Position numbers and translations under genes: made by a program
Shown here: in pieces, positions 1 through 8,185 of the stretch
How the letters are laid out: each line of letters begins with the position of its first letter
Numbering within the stretch: position 1 is the stretch's first letter
From: JANQPX01 sp050633905
GTDB lineage: Bacteria; Pseudomonadota; Alphaproteobacteria; Geminicoccales; Geminicoccaceae
Length of the DNA stretch: 64,000 nt
Direction of reading: 5' to 3'
Assembly: GCA_050633905.1 (NCBI GenBank)
Contig: JBOEHJ010000094.1
Coordinates: forward strand, 1-64,000
The notes under the pieces: generated by a model
Databases searched by the model: none
The model's input: the letters and a program-made list of their open reading frames with translations, nothing else
Told to the model about the DNA's origin: nothing

Positions 1-61
1 AGCGCCCGTCCGTATAGAAGAACGTTTTCAGGTCGCGAACGCTAAGCGTGGTGTCAGGCAT
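1..61 (-). CDS. Oligopeptide-type ABC transporter ATP-binding protein, N-terminal fragment (DppD-like)
   Basis: Only the first 20 codons are inside the window. They read MPDTTLSVRDLKTFFYTDGR, the usual opening of DppD/OppD-type ATPases (beta-strand, then the FxT region before the first Walker A motif). The start lies 6 bp after the stop of the DppC-like permease, so it is the next gene of the same operon. Walker motifs are outside the window. Family assignment rests on this short stretch plus context. Confidence 0.75.
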   Translation of the reverse strand, partial: MPDTTLSVRDLKTFFYTDGR

Positions 62-67
62 CCGCCC

Positions 68-982
68 CTAACCCTGCTGCGACGGGTCGGTGCTATCCCG
101 CAAGCCGTCGCCGATGAAATTGACGCTGAGCACGAACAGCGAAATAGTCAGACCAACTGGCAGCCACATCCACCAATTGTTCTGAAGCACGCGCAGATCC
201 TGGGCGACGTTTAGGATGTTGCCCCAGGTTGGGATGTTCAGCGGTACGCCAAGTCCAAGAAAGCTGAGGCCGGCTTCAGCAAGGATGAACATGGCCGTGG
301 TCAGCGTGATGTTGACCATGATCGGACCCAGGGCATTCGGCAGGATATGCTTATAGCAGATGCGCGCGGTCGAAAGACCGAAGCTCTTCAGTGCCTGCAC
401 ATATTCCTCTTCCCGGAGAGACAACATTTTCGCACGCGACATTCTGAACATCGTGCCCCAGCCGCTGGCGACGAAGATCACGATCAGATTGAGGAGGCTC
501 TGGCCGACGATTGAGACCAGGAGAAGGACGAGAATAATCTGTGGGAAGGACATGAAGATCTCGGAGATGCGCATCGCGATCACATCGACCCAACCGCCCT
601 TGTAGCCGGTATAACAGCCGATGCCGACGCCGATGACCGCGGCGATTAAGGCACTGCCGAGACCGACCAGGATTGAAATGCGTCCGCCATAGAGAACGCG
701 GGCGAACACGTCGCGACCGGTGGTGTCAGTGCCGAACCAATGCTCGGCGGATGGCGGCTGCAGAATGGCGCGAAGGTCGATCTTAAGCGGATCGTATTGC
801 GTTAGCAGCGGCGCAAAAATCGAGGCGAGCAGGATGACGCCGAAGATGATGAGCCCGACCACCGCCAGATGATTGGCGAGCAGTTTGCGCAACGCGCGGC
901 TACCGCGCCGAGACGAGAGCAGTCCTGCTTCTTCCTTGGCGAGAATGCGGTCAAACTGCCGATCAAGGGATGATCTTGCCAT
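68..982 (-). CDS. ABC transporter permease, DppC/OppC family
   Basis: A 304-residue inner-membrane permease of the dipeptide/nickel class. It has a cytoplasmic N-terminal stretch, a first membrane helix at about residues 38-60, the family motif HWFGTDTTGRDVFARVLYG in the periplasmic loop, and the EAA coupling loop near EYVQALKSFGLS. It sits 9 bp behind the DppB-like permease. Because the operon also neighbours nanA and a FadR-type regulator, the cargo may be sialic acid, as for the dipeptide-type SatABCD transporter of Haemophilus ducreyi. That substrate is inference; the family is clear. Confidence 0.88.
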   Translation of the reverse strand: MARSSLDRQFDRILAKEEAGLLSSRRGSRALRKLLANHLAVVGLIIFGVILLASIFAPLLTQYDPLKIDLRAILQPPSAEHWFGTDTTGRDVFARVLYGGRISILVGLGSALIAAVIGVGIGCYTGYKGGWVDVIAMRISEIFMSFPQIILVLLLVSIVGQSLLNLIVIFVASGWGTMFRMSRAKMLSLREEEYVQALKSFGLSTARICYKHILPNALGPIMVNITLTTAMFILAEAGLSFLGLGVPLNIPTWGNILNVAQDLRVLQNNWWMWLPVGLTISLFVLSVNFIGDGLRDSTDPSQQG

Positions 983-991
983 CGGCGTTCC

Positions 992-1957
992 CTATTTCTC
1001 GCCCAAGCGAACGCGCGGGTCGATCAAAGCAGTCAGGAGGTCGACAATCAGGCTCGCCATCAACATGGCGAAAACCGAGAACAACGCGATCATCATGACA
1101 AGTGGATAATCAGCACCTCGAACCGCGGCGACGAATTCCTTGCCGACGCCCGGCCACTGGAAAACCTGCTCGATGATGACCGAGCCGCCGATCAGGGTCG
1201 GCAGGCGAAATCCGATCAGCACGATCACCGGGGTCAGTGCAACACGAAAGCCGTGCAGAAAGTTGATCCGCCACTCAGGCATGCCCTTGGAGCGCGCGGT
1301 GACGATGAAATCCTTGTTCAGCGAATCGAGCATCGACGAGCGCGAATAGCGCATTACGCCAGCGGTCATCATCAAGGACAGAACGAGGGCTGGCAGAACG
1401 AGATGGGGGAGCCTGTCCCAGAAGGTCTCATAGCCTGGCATGAGACGGCCACCGACTGGCAGCCAGCTTAGGTGGAGCGCAAAGATCAAGATGGCGACCA
1501 GCCCGAAAAAGAACTCCGGGATCGACACACCGAACATGCCGGCCACCGTCAAGGAGCTGTCACCGAGCGATCCCTTGTTGAGCGCGCTGAACGTGCCGAG
1601 CACACAGCCGAAAAGGGTTGAGAACAGGAGGGCTGCGATCGAGAGCTCCAACGTTGCCGGCAAACGGTCGAGAAAAATTTCACTGATCAGCACGCCGCCC
1701 GAGAGCGAGTAGCCGAAATTGCCCTGAAGTGCGTTGAACAACCAGATGCCGTACCGTTCCAAAAAACTTTTGTTCAGCCCGTAGGCTTCGCGCATTCTCT
1801 CCAGCTGTTCCGGGCCGACCTGGGTGACCATCTCCGGGCTGATCATATGGGAGACGGCATCGCCCGGCGTCAGCTCTAGTCCCAAATAGATGAGGAAACT
1901 GATCACCAGCAGCATCGGTATCAGGATCAACAGCCGCTGGATGGTGTAGGTCAGCAT
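992..1957 (-). CDS. ABC transporter permease, DppB/OppB family
   Basis: A 321-residue permease with the typical DppB start (a helix from the first residues, MLTYTIQRLLILIPML), the conserved LTPGD motif, a region like YGLNKSFLERYGIWL before the second helix, and an EAA loop around FIVTARSKGMPEWRI. It partners the DppC-like permease 9 bp downstream. A long stem-loop (1974-2015) separates it from the binding-protein gene. Length and topology match the family; the cargo is inferred from context only. Confidence 0.88.
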   Translation of the reverse strand: MLTYTIQRLLILIPMLLVISFLIYLGLELTPGDAVSHMISPEMVTQVGPEQLERMREAYGLNKSFLERYGIWLFNALQGNFGYSLSGGVLISEIFLDRLPATLELSIAALLFSTLFGCVLGTFSALNKGSLGDSSLTVAGMFGVSIPEFFFGLVAILIFALHLSWLPVGGRLMPGYETFWDRLPHLVLPALVLSLMMTAGVMRYSRSSMLDSLNKDFIVTARSKGMPEWRINFLHGFRVALTPVIVLIGFRLPTLIGGSVIIEQVFQWPGVGKEFVAAVRGADYPLVMMIALFSVFAMLMASLIVDLLTALIDPRVRLGEK

Positions 1958-1973
1958 CGGGCGATATCCCGGT

Positions 1974-2015
1974 GACGATCCGATCAGAGCCTAACTCGAC
2001 CATGATCGGATCGTC
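1974..2015 (-). promoter_or_regulatory. Perfect 13-bp intercistronic stem-loop behind the binding-protein gene
   Basis: The arms GACGATCCGATCA and TGATCGGATCGTC are exact inverted complements around a 16-nt loop. The structure begins 11 bp after the stop codon of the binding-protein gene and lies just before the DppB-like permease. There is no T-tract, so it is more likely an mRNA-stabilising or partially attenuating hairpin than a full terminator. It would give more binding protein than permease. Confidence 0.6.
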
Positions 2016-2025
2016 GGTTTTCGTG

Positions 2026-3645
2026 CTACTCAGGCTTGTTCGGATAGTGATTGACCCGCAGGGCACGCGTATAAGGAATATCCACCGGGGTTACTTTCAT
2101 GTGGTCCATCTCTTCAAGAGCCTGAACATCAGCCACTGACTTGGTGAAGCCGAAATCCAATCGTCCGCCCGCTGCATTCTTGATGACGTTGGCGTCATTG
2201 TCTTCGCTTGGATAGGCGACCAGCTCGTCGACCTTGGCGACACCACCGTGATAGTCCTCGAACGGTACGAAGCGGACAAAATCGTTCATCTCGACCTCGG
2301 CCAGCTTGAACGGCCCGGACCCGATCGGGAACTGCCAGAACGGATGCTGCTGGAACTCCGTCGGGTTGACGTCGCTCATCAGATGCTTGGGCAAGGGCGG
2401 GAACTGGCTGAAGGTTGTAAGGAAGCTTGGATCGAGGGTGCCGAAGGTGATCGTGACGACATCGCCATCGACCGTGATCCCTGATACCTCATCGGCGCTT
2501 CCATCCATGTAGCTCGCTGCCCCTTCGATCGAATTGAAGGTATTGGTGAACACTGAGCTGATCGGCGGCAGAACCTTCAATGCTGTTTCGATCGACCACT
2601 TGACGTCATCGCCGGTCAAAGGCTCACCATCATGCCAGGTGAGGCCGTCCTTCAGATCGAAGGAGACCGACATCCCGTCTTCTGCGACCGCGAAGCTTTC
2701 TGCAAGCTGGCCCTCGGTCGGCACCAGATTGCCGTTCGAGGTCAAGAGCTGATCGAACGCGACCTTCGATTGGATATAAAGGCCGGGGTTGAGCCAGGGA
2801 TGCTCGAAGAACTGCATCGGTCCGGTGTTGGTGTAGAGTACCTTCTTGCCGTTCTCATCGGGCTCGACCGTCCAGTTGACGATGCCCCAATCATAGTTGA
2901 ATTGGTCATTGCCATAGGCCTCGCCATTGCGGCTCATCCGGTCGCTCTCGTAGATGAACAACTGCTGATAGTAGAGCGGGATTTCGGCAAGGGCCGTATT
3001 TTCGTAACGTTCAAAGTCCTTGAAGGCCGCCTTCTGGTCTTCGATATCGACGCTGCCGTTGATTCGCTCGATCAACGCATCGCGCTCCGGCGTGCCCGGC
3101 GCGTAAGAACTCTTGCCGGTCTTCAGAACATTGTAATATTCCTGCAGGACCAGCGCTGCCCTGGCGCCATAGGTGATGTCCCATTCCACCGCACTGGTAT
3201 CGGATCCATCTTCGGGCACGGTGTTGAGTTGGCCGGCGACGTCGCCCTCGATCTTCCGATAAGTCATCTGGACGCCGACATCGGCGAGATAGGCCTGGAG
3301 CGCCACCATCAGATCCACGGTGAGCTGGTCGCCGTAATAATAGACGACGTCGAGCACCTGGCTGTCATCCCAGCCAGCCTCTTCAAGCAGGGCACGCGCT
3401 TTGTCGGGGTCATAGGAATAGGCGTTCAGCCCTTCGGCCTTGAAATCGCCGTTGGGGATCATCGAGTCGGCGACCAGCGCTTTGCCTTCCAAAAGAGTCT
3501 CGACGATCGTGTCCATGTCGATCGCATAGGCGATCGCCTGGCGAACGCGCTCATCGGACAATTGATTGGGCTGAGCCGCGAAGGCAGGCGCCATGACCAA
3601 ATGCACTGCCGTCGCAACAGCCGCTCCCAGGATCATCTTTCTCAT
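2026..3645 (-). CDS. ABC transporter substrate-binding protein, family 5, with apparently permuted lobes
   Basis: A 539-residue periplasmic protein with signal peptide (MRKMILGAAVATAVHLVMAP then AFAA) and a good ribosome site (AGGAGAGG). The family-5 blocks are in the wrong order. LSDERVRQAIAYAIDMDTIV, normally about two thirds of the way through these proteins, comes directly after the signal peptide. The blocks normally near the N-terminus (LAESFAVAEDGMSVSF, WHDGEPLTGDDVKWSIE, GSGPFKL) are in the second half. The C-terminus NHYPNKPE would join naturally to LSDERVRQ, so the gene reads like a circular permutation. Context suggests a sialic-acid or related cargo. Family assignment is strong, permutation is read by eye. 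Confidence 0.85.
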   Translation of the reverse strand: MRKMILGAAVATAVHLVMAPAFAAQPNQLSDERVRQAIAYAIDMDTIVETLLEGKALVADSMIPNGDFKAEGLNAYSYDPDKARALLEEAGWDDSQVLDVVYYYGDQLTVDLMVALQAYLADVGVQMTYRKIEGDVAGQLNTVPEDGSDTSAVEWDITYGARAALVLQEYYNVLKTGKSSYAPGTPERDALIERINGSVDIEDQKAAFKDFERYENTALAEIPLYYQQLFIYESDRMSRNGEAYGNDQFNYDWGIVNWTVEPDENGKKVLYTNTGPMQFFEHPWLNPGLYIQSKVAFDQLLTSNGNLVPTEGQLAESFAVAEDGMSVSFDLKDGLTWHDGEPLTGDDVKWSIETALKVLPPISSVFTNTFNSIEGAASYMDGSADEVSGITVDGDVVTITFGTLDPSFLTTFSQFPPLPKHLMSDVNPTEFQQHPFWQFPIGSGPFKLAEVEMNDFVRFVPFEDYHGGVAKVDELVAYPSEDNDANVIKNAAGGRLDFGFTKSVADVQALEEMDHMKVTPVDIPYTRALRVNHYPNKPE

Positions 3646-3682
3646 CGTTCTTTCCTCTCCTGATGGTTTTCTTTGGTTTTCA

Positions 3683-4396
3683 TTAAGAAGGTTCGGACAC
3701 CTGCCGATCCAGCTTCTGTCGAAGGTATGATCCGTAGTTTCGGATCAGATGACGTGTAAGGACATCGATGGCTTTGTCGGTGTCCTTATCGAGCATCGCA
3801 TGGACGATTGATTTATGCTCGTCATTGCTCGCCCGGTTGCGGCTCACAAAATCATCTAGAGCCGGGCGCCTCTTCATCATACGCTCGACGAAGGCCTGAT
3901 GCAGCGCCACGAAGATCGGATTGCCCGGCACGTCGGCGAACACCCTGTGAAAGCTGACGTCGGCGCTGCGAAAAGCCGCGTGATCGTCGATATTGGCATC
4001 ACATGCCTCGACCGCGGCAACCAACCGGGCCATTTGCGCGCTGGTGATGTGAATGATGGCATAGCGCAGCAAGCTGGTTTCAAGAAAGAGCCGGGCTTGC
4101 TCGAGATGCGCCCGGCCTTCGCTGCCCATGAAGAAGAACTCGGCGGCTTCACCCATGCCCGCCATCAACTGCCCGAGCGTTGGCGCAACAACACGTGGTC
4201 GCCTGCCCTTTGCCTGGTCGGCAAGCCGCATACCCTGAAGAATTGTCATGGATTCGCGAACGAGGTTCCGACCAACGCCAAAACGCGCGCACAAGTCACG
4301 TTCCGACGGGTACATCGCGCCCGCCTGCAGGCGCCCCTCATGGACATCGGTCGCCAAAGACCTGGCAATGCGCGCCGCAGTCATATCAGCGTTCAT
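3683..4396 (-). CDS. FadR-family (GntR/FCD) transcriptional regulator
   Basis: A 237-residue repressor-type protein. Residues 1-75 form a GntR winged helix (MYPSERDLCARFGVGRNLVRESM). Residues 95-225 form an all-helical FCD ligand domain with the usual metal/ligand-binding Asp and His residues (DVSFHRVFADVPGNPIF and a later HKSIVHAM). It heads the dipeptide-type transporter operon and is divergent from nanA. The intergenic space holds a palindrome of the FadR type (4467-4482). In several bacteria NanR regulators belong to this family, so it may respond to sialic acid; the ligand is inferred. Confidence 0.85.
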   Translation of the reverse strand: MNADMTAARIARSLATDVHEGRLQAGAMYPSERDLCARFGVGRNLVRESMTILQGMRLADQAKGRRPRVVAPTLGQLMAGMGEAAEFFFMGSEGRAHLEQARLFLETSLLRYAIIHITSAQMARLVAAVEACDANIDDHAAFRSADVSFHRVFADVPGNPIFVALHQAFVERMMKRRPALDDFVSRNRASNDEHKSIVHAMLDKDTDKAIDVLTRHLIRNYGSYLRQKLDRQVSEPS

Positions 4397-4466
4397 CCAT
4401 ACCTGTCCTTTATTGACGCCTGGCTATCAGCAATACATGGTTGGCGTTTGGTGTCCAGTTTTTCGA

Positions 4467-4482
4467 ATTTGGTTGACCAAAT
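4467..4482. promoter_or_regulatory. FadR-type operator palindrome
   Basis: ATTTGGTTGACCAAAT is a palindrome with perfect 7-bp arms around a TG centre and contains the TGGT-N2-ACCA core typical of FCD-type GntR regulators. It lies between the divergent FadR-type regulator and nanA, 30 bp before the nanA start. A weaker partial copy (TTTGGTGTCCAG) begins at 4447. Confidence 0.6.
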
Positions 4483-4512
4483 AAAAGACAAGCCAGCTAA
4501 ACGGAGATAATG

Positions 4513-5391
4513 ATGGCGATCCCCGGCGCGATTCTCGCAGCAATGCTGACGCCCTTCGATGAGGATGGTTCCGTGTTCGTCGATAGCATCCCTCCTCTGG
4601 TGGACCATGTCCTGGCCCAAGGCGTGCACGGACTTTATGCGGGAGGCAGTACAGGTGAAGCCATGCTGCAGAGCCGCGAGGAACGAGCGCTTCTGCTCAC
4701 CGAGCTTGCGGCCTATGCGCGGGGAAAATGTACGCTGGTCGCCCATGTTGGCGCGGCATCGACCGAGGATGCCATAGCACTGGCCCGCCTTGCCGCGCGC
4801 GAGCGTTACCATGGCGTTTCAGCCGTGCCGCCCTACTATTACAAGCATGCCTTCGAGGACATCGTCGACTACTACAAAGCGATCGCCGATGCCGCCGGCA
4901 TGCCGTTGATCGTCTACAACATCCCAGCGCTCACTGGCGCCAACCTCTCCACCGATCAGCTCCTCAGGCTTTTGGAGGATGACGGGATCGGCGGCATGAA
5001 ATACACCACGCCCGACTTGTTTCAATTCTGGCAGCTACGCCGCGCAGCCCCTGACAAATCCTTCTACTTCGGTACGGACGAGATGTTTCTAGGCGCTGCT
5101 GCGATGGGCGCTGATGGTGGAATCGGCAGTACCTACAATCTGATCGGCGATGTCTATGTCGGTATCCACGAAGCGATCAACGCCGGCGACATCGAGACGG
5201 CGCGGCGCTTGCAGGCGAAATCCTGCACGCTCGTCGAAATTCTCCTCGAGACCGGCGTGATGCCCGGCCTGAAATACGCACTCAATCGACAAGGCATCCC
5301 AGTCGGCGCCTGCCGCCGCCCCTTCAGCCCGCCTGCGCCGGCGGCACTGGCTCGACTTGATCGGTGGATGGACGTGAATTTGAGCCGCTAA
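4513..5391 (+). CDS. nanA: N-acetylneuraminate lyase (DHDPS/NAL superfamily)
   Basis: A 292-residue class I aldolase that would cleave sialic acid to N-acetylmannosamine and pyruvate in the cytoplasm. Visible NAL marks are the pyruvate-binding GGSTGEAM, YYYKHAFEDIVDYY, the catalytic Tyr in VYNIPALTG, the Schiff-base Lys in GGMKYT, and FGTDEMFLGAAAMGADGGIG followed by STYN, which favours NAL over dihydrodipicolinate synthase. ATG at 4513 is preferred over 4510 because GGAG at 4503-4506 is then better spaced. NanK and NanE genes lie nearby on the other strand, completing the route to GlcNAc-6-phosphate. Confidence 0.85.
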   Translation: MAIPGAILAAMLTPFDEDGSVFVDSIPPLVDHVLAQGVHGLYAGGSTGEAMLQSREERALLLTELAAYARGKCTLVAHVGAASTEDAIALARLAARERYHGVSAVPPYYYKHAFEDIVDYYKAIADAAGMPLIVYNIPALTGANLSTDQLLRLLEDDGIGGMKYTTPDLFQFWQLRRAAPDKSFYFGTDEMFLGAAAMGADGGIGSTYNLIGDVYVGIHEAINAGDIETARRLQAKSCTLVEILLETGVMPGLKYALNRQGIPVGACRRPFSPPAPAALARLDRWMDVNLSR

Positions 5392-5445
5392 AGGGAAACG
5401 TCGGATCGCTTGCGGCATAGGCCATAGGATCAAGGGAGCCCAATT

Positions 5446-6210
5446 ATGTCGGTGATCGTGCCTGATGATTTGCGTGAGAGCTTTCTTCGAGACGGTTTTG
5501 TCGCGATTCGTCCGCTTTTCGATCACGGCGAGATGGCCGACTTGAACATCGAAATGGCCAGATATCTCCGGGACGTGGTGCCGACCATGCCCGACGCTCG
5601 TGTCTATTACGAAGACAAGGATGATCCATCATCACTCAAGCAGGTTCAAAAACTACTCGACTACGATGGCTATTTCGCAGGCCTCATGAACGGCATCATC
5701 CGCCGGATGGCAGAAACTGTTTTGGCCGATGATGTCGTCGCTGTGAATATGCAGTATTTCAACAAACCCGCTGGCATCGGACAGGCGACGCCGCCGCATC
5801 AAGATGGCTATTACTTTCACCTGAGCCCGTGTGAGGCGGTCACCGGCTGGCTAGCCCTCGATGATGTGAATGAGGAAAACGGGTGCATTCACTATGTGCG
5901 CGGTTCGCATAAAAGTGACAGGTTTCGCCCCCACGGCCAGACCGGGGTCTTGGGCTTCTCGCAAGGTATTACCGACTTTGGCACGGCGGAGGATCGAGCG
6001 GGGACCGTCGCCTTTCCGGGATCGGCCGGGACGTTCTTGATGCATCATGCGAGGACCATCCACTGGGCCGGCCCAAACCGATCGAAGACCCGCGCCCGCC
6101 AGGCCATTGGTTTTATCTACTACGCCAAGCGGGCACGTGAAGACCTTGCGGCCAAGGAGGCCTATCAAAAGGCGCTGGATGAGCGACTGAAAACCCAGGC
6201 GAGAATTTGA
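5446..6210 (+). CDS. Phytanoyl-CoA dioxygenase (PhyH) family protein
   Basis: A 254-residue Fe(II)/2-oxoglutarate oxygenase of the PhyH family. The iron triad is visible: H118 and D120 in PPHQDGYYFHLSP and H206 in ARTIHWAGPNRS. The 2-oxoglutarate-binding Arg is probably R216 or R218 in the following KTRARQAIGF. It follows nanA by 54 bp with its own ribosome site (AAGGGAG) and is probably co-transcribed. Such enzymes hydroxylate small metabolites as well as acyl-CoA. Its place in a sialic-acid cluster suggests it trims a modified sugar acid or an amine, but the substrate is unknown. Confidence 0.8.
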   Translation: MSVIVPDDLRESFLRDGFVAIRPLFDHGEMADLNIEMARYLRDVVPTMPDARVYYEDKDDPSSLKQVQKLLDYDGYFAGLMNGIIRRMAETVLADDVVAVNMQYFNKPAGIGQATPPHQDGYYFHLSPCEAVTGWLALDDVNEENGCIHYVRGSHKSDRFRPHGQTGVLGFSQGITDFGTAEDRAGTVAFPGSAGTFLMHHARTIHWAGPNRSKTRARQAIGFIYYAKRAREDLAAKEAYQKALDERLKTQARI

Positions 6211-6270
6211 ATGGGTTGGTTGCTGTCAGCGTCGCCGCCAGAACCAATGCATCATTGGCCAACTGGCTGT

Positions 6271-7254
6271 TCAACGCTGATCGATGCGTCGCTTTTTCAG
6301 CGCCTCGTCAGCCTCGGGCGATCCATCGTGAAAAGTGCCGAACCACTTATCGAGAGGGATTGAACCATCAGCATAGTTCACCTCAAAATATCGGTGGTGA
6401 AGATAATGCGCGAAATAGGGGAGGTGAACGCTTTTGCTGTCTCCCGTCACCACACGATCGAAACCTGTATGCCCCTGTGCTGGAGAAAGGCCAGCCAGCA
6501 ATCCGACGTTCAACATATGAATCGGATGGGACGGCAGAACGAAGTAGATGAGAAAGCCCGAGAAATAGAGCAGATGTTCGATCGGGTGCATCGACAAGCC
6601 CGACCAGGGGCCAGGATTGGTGTTGCGGTGGTGCAGCTTGTGCGCGACCTTATAGAGTGGCGGCCAATGAAGAAGCCTGTGAACACAGTAGAAATGGAAC
6701 TCGTGCAATAGCGGCACGAGCAACCAGAGTGCTAGGAACCAGATGGGGTTCTCGGCGATCGCGAGTTGCGCCACATAGCCGTTGGCATAGAGCCAAAGCG
6801 CGAAAACTTCCCAAGCCGTCCAGATCGGCACACCGCTTACCAGGGACCAGAACATATTGTCCTTGGTCTGATCGTTGAAGGTGAAGCTCGACTTGGGCTC
6901 GTCGGGCCAGCGGCGGTTGTATTTAAAGGAGGTGTCCTGCGCTCTTCGAAGATACAGCCAGTAATGCTGTCCGCCGACGATGGCGATGTGAAGGCCAAGA
7001 TTGCGCAACAGGATCAGCCCGATCCAATCGGCGGAAAACACGCGCATCTGCTCGATCGAGGGCGTCAGGAAAAACCAGACGAGGGCGGTAAGGACCGCAT
7101 AGGATACGGTCCAGGGAAAGAGATATCCCGGCAACCATTTCGCGATCCCGACGAGCTGTGGCGGCCAGACGAAGACGGCCGGGTATTTGATCCGCTCATT
7201 CGGAGTCCAGTAGCCCCGCTTATCTTCGACACCCAATTTCGTATCGTCCATCAT
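6271..7254 (-). CDS. Fatty acid hydroxylase / sterol desaturase family membrane protein
   Basis: A 327-residue integral membrane di-iron protein. The histidine clusters are clear: HEFHFYCVHRLLHW, HKLHHRNTNPG with SMHPIEH, and HYLHHRYFEVNY. About four to five hydrophobic helices precede and separate them. The start at 7254 (or 7251) is chosen because GGGGGAG lies just upstream; a further ATG at 7266 lacks a site. It is transcribed with nanK, nanE and the transporter genes. The substrate cannot be read; many bacterial members act on lipids. It is convergent with the PhyH gene. Confidence 0.8.
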   Translation of the reverse strand: MMDDTKLGVEDKRGYWTPNERIKYPAVFVWPPQLVGIAKWLPGYLFPWTVSYAVLTALVWFFLTPSIEQMRVFSADWIGLILLRNLGLHIAIVGGQHYWLYLRRAQDTSFKYNRRWPDEPKSSFTFNDQTKDNMFWSLVSGVPIWTAWEVFALWLYANGYVAQLAIAENPIWFLALWLLVPLLHEFHFYCVHRLLHWPPLYKVAHKLHHRNTNPGPWSGLSMHPIEHLLYFSGFLIYFVLPSHPIHMLNVGLLAGLSPAQGHTGFDRVVTGDSKSVHLPYFAHYLHHRYFEVNYADGSIPLDKWFGTFHDGSPEADEALKKRRIDQR

Positions 7255-7293
7255 GGTCTCCCCCATGGATCAGCATCGATCGGCGCGCCCACT

Positions 7294-8169
7294 CTACGGC
7301 GATCTATCAGTATCGATGGACGCGGTAACCCACTTGGCGGCGCCGACCAAACCGGAGTCCGCGCCCAGAAGCGCCGGTTCGATCGCAAAGGTCTGGTCGG
7401 CGCCAATGGCTTTTCTGACGCGATCGAGATAGCCTGGCGCCAGTCCAACACCGCCGCCGATCACGACCAGGCCAGCGTCGACGATCATATCCAGGCCATC
7501 CAAAAGCCGCGCAATCGCTTTAGCCGATCCGTCGATGATCGCCATCAATTCCGGCATCCGCTCCAACTCGTCGAAAACCCACTTCGCATCGACGGTGCGT
7601 TTCAACAACGCGCTGGCCTGCTCGGAAATCGCGCGCCCGGAGGCCAGAGCTTCGACGCAGCCGCGACGTCCGCAGCCGCAAAGAGGGGTTGATGCAACCT
7701 GGATATGGCCGAAATGACCCGCTTTGTAGTTGGCTCCGATTACCGGTCGCCCGTGGATCACCATGCCACCACCGACGCCTGTTGAAATAGTCAGATAGAC
7801 CATGGATGGAGGCCGCAGCTGCCGTGCCAGATATTCTCCCCAGCAGGCGGCAACGGCATCGTTGAGAAAGCGGTAGGTCTTATCGGCTCCGAAGCACGCC
7901 GCCAGTCGCCGCTGCAAGGGATAGCCATGCCAGTTTGAGATGATCGCTTTGTTGACGGCAACAACATGGCCATCCCGGACCACGCCAGTGACCGCACTCG
8001 AAATCATCCTAGCTTCGGAGATCCAGCCATCGCAGAGCTCGACGAGCGCCCTGATGAGAGCGTCCGGATCGTCACCGGGCGTCGGCGTCGTTCGCTGCTC
8101 GACGATCTCGCCGCGCCTTACTTTGGCTGCAGCTAGTTTGGTCCCGCCGATGTCGAGCGCTATGTCCAT
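7294..8169 (-). CDS. nanK: N-acetylmannosamine kinase (ROK family)
   Basis: A 291-residue ROK kinase that would phosphorylate ManNAc to ManNAc-6-phosphate. It shows the ATP-binding DIGGTKLAAAKV at the N-terminus, a catalytic Asp in FLNDA (D104), the STGVGGG phosphate loop, and the zinc-binding ROK signature from H152 through C164, C166 and C171 (CGCGRRGC). It has no N-terminal DNA-binding domain, so it is an enzyme rather than a ROK repressor. NanE lies 16 bp upstream in the same operon, which makes ManNAc the best substrate. Confidence 0.85.
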   Translation of the reverse strand: MDIALDIGGTKLAAAKVRRGEIVEQRTTPTPGDDPDALIRALVELCDGWISEARMISSAVTGVVRDGHVVAVNKAIISNWHGYPLQRRLAACFGADKTYRFLNDAVAACWGEYLARQLRPPSMVYLTISTGVGGGMVIHGRPVIGANYKAGHFGHIQVASTPLCGCGRRGCVEALASGRAISEQASALLKRTVDAKWVFDELERMPELMAIIDGSAKAIARLLDGLDMIVDAGLVVIGGGVGLAPGYLDRVRKAIGADQTFAIEPALLGADSGLVGAAKWVTASIDTDRSP

Positions 8170-8185
8170 GATAGGCCCTCTCGCA

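Noticed and set aside
2632..3663. Open frame (343 codons) antisense to the permuted binding protein
   Set aside because: No family match and exact overlap with a gene that has signal peptide and ribosome site.
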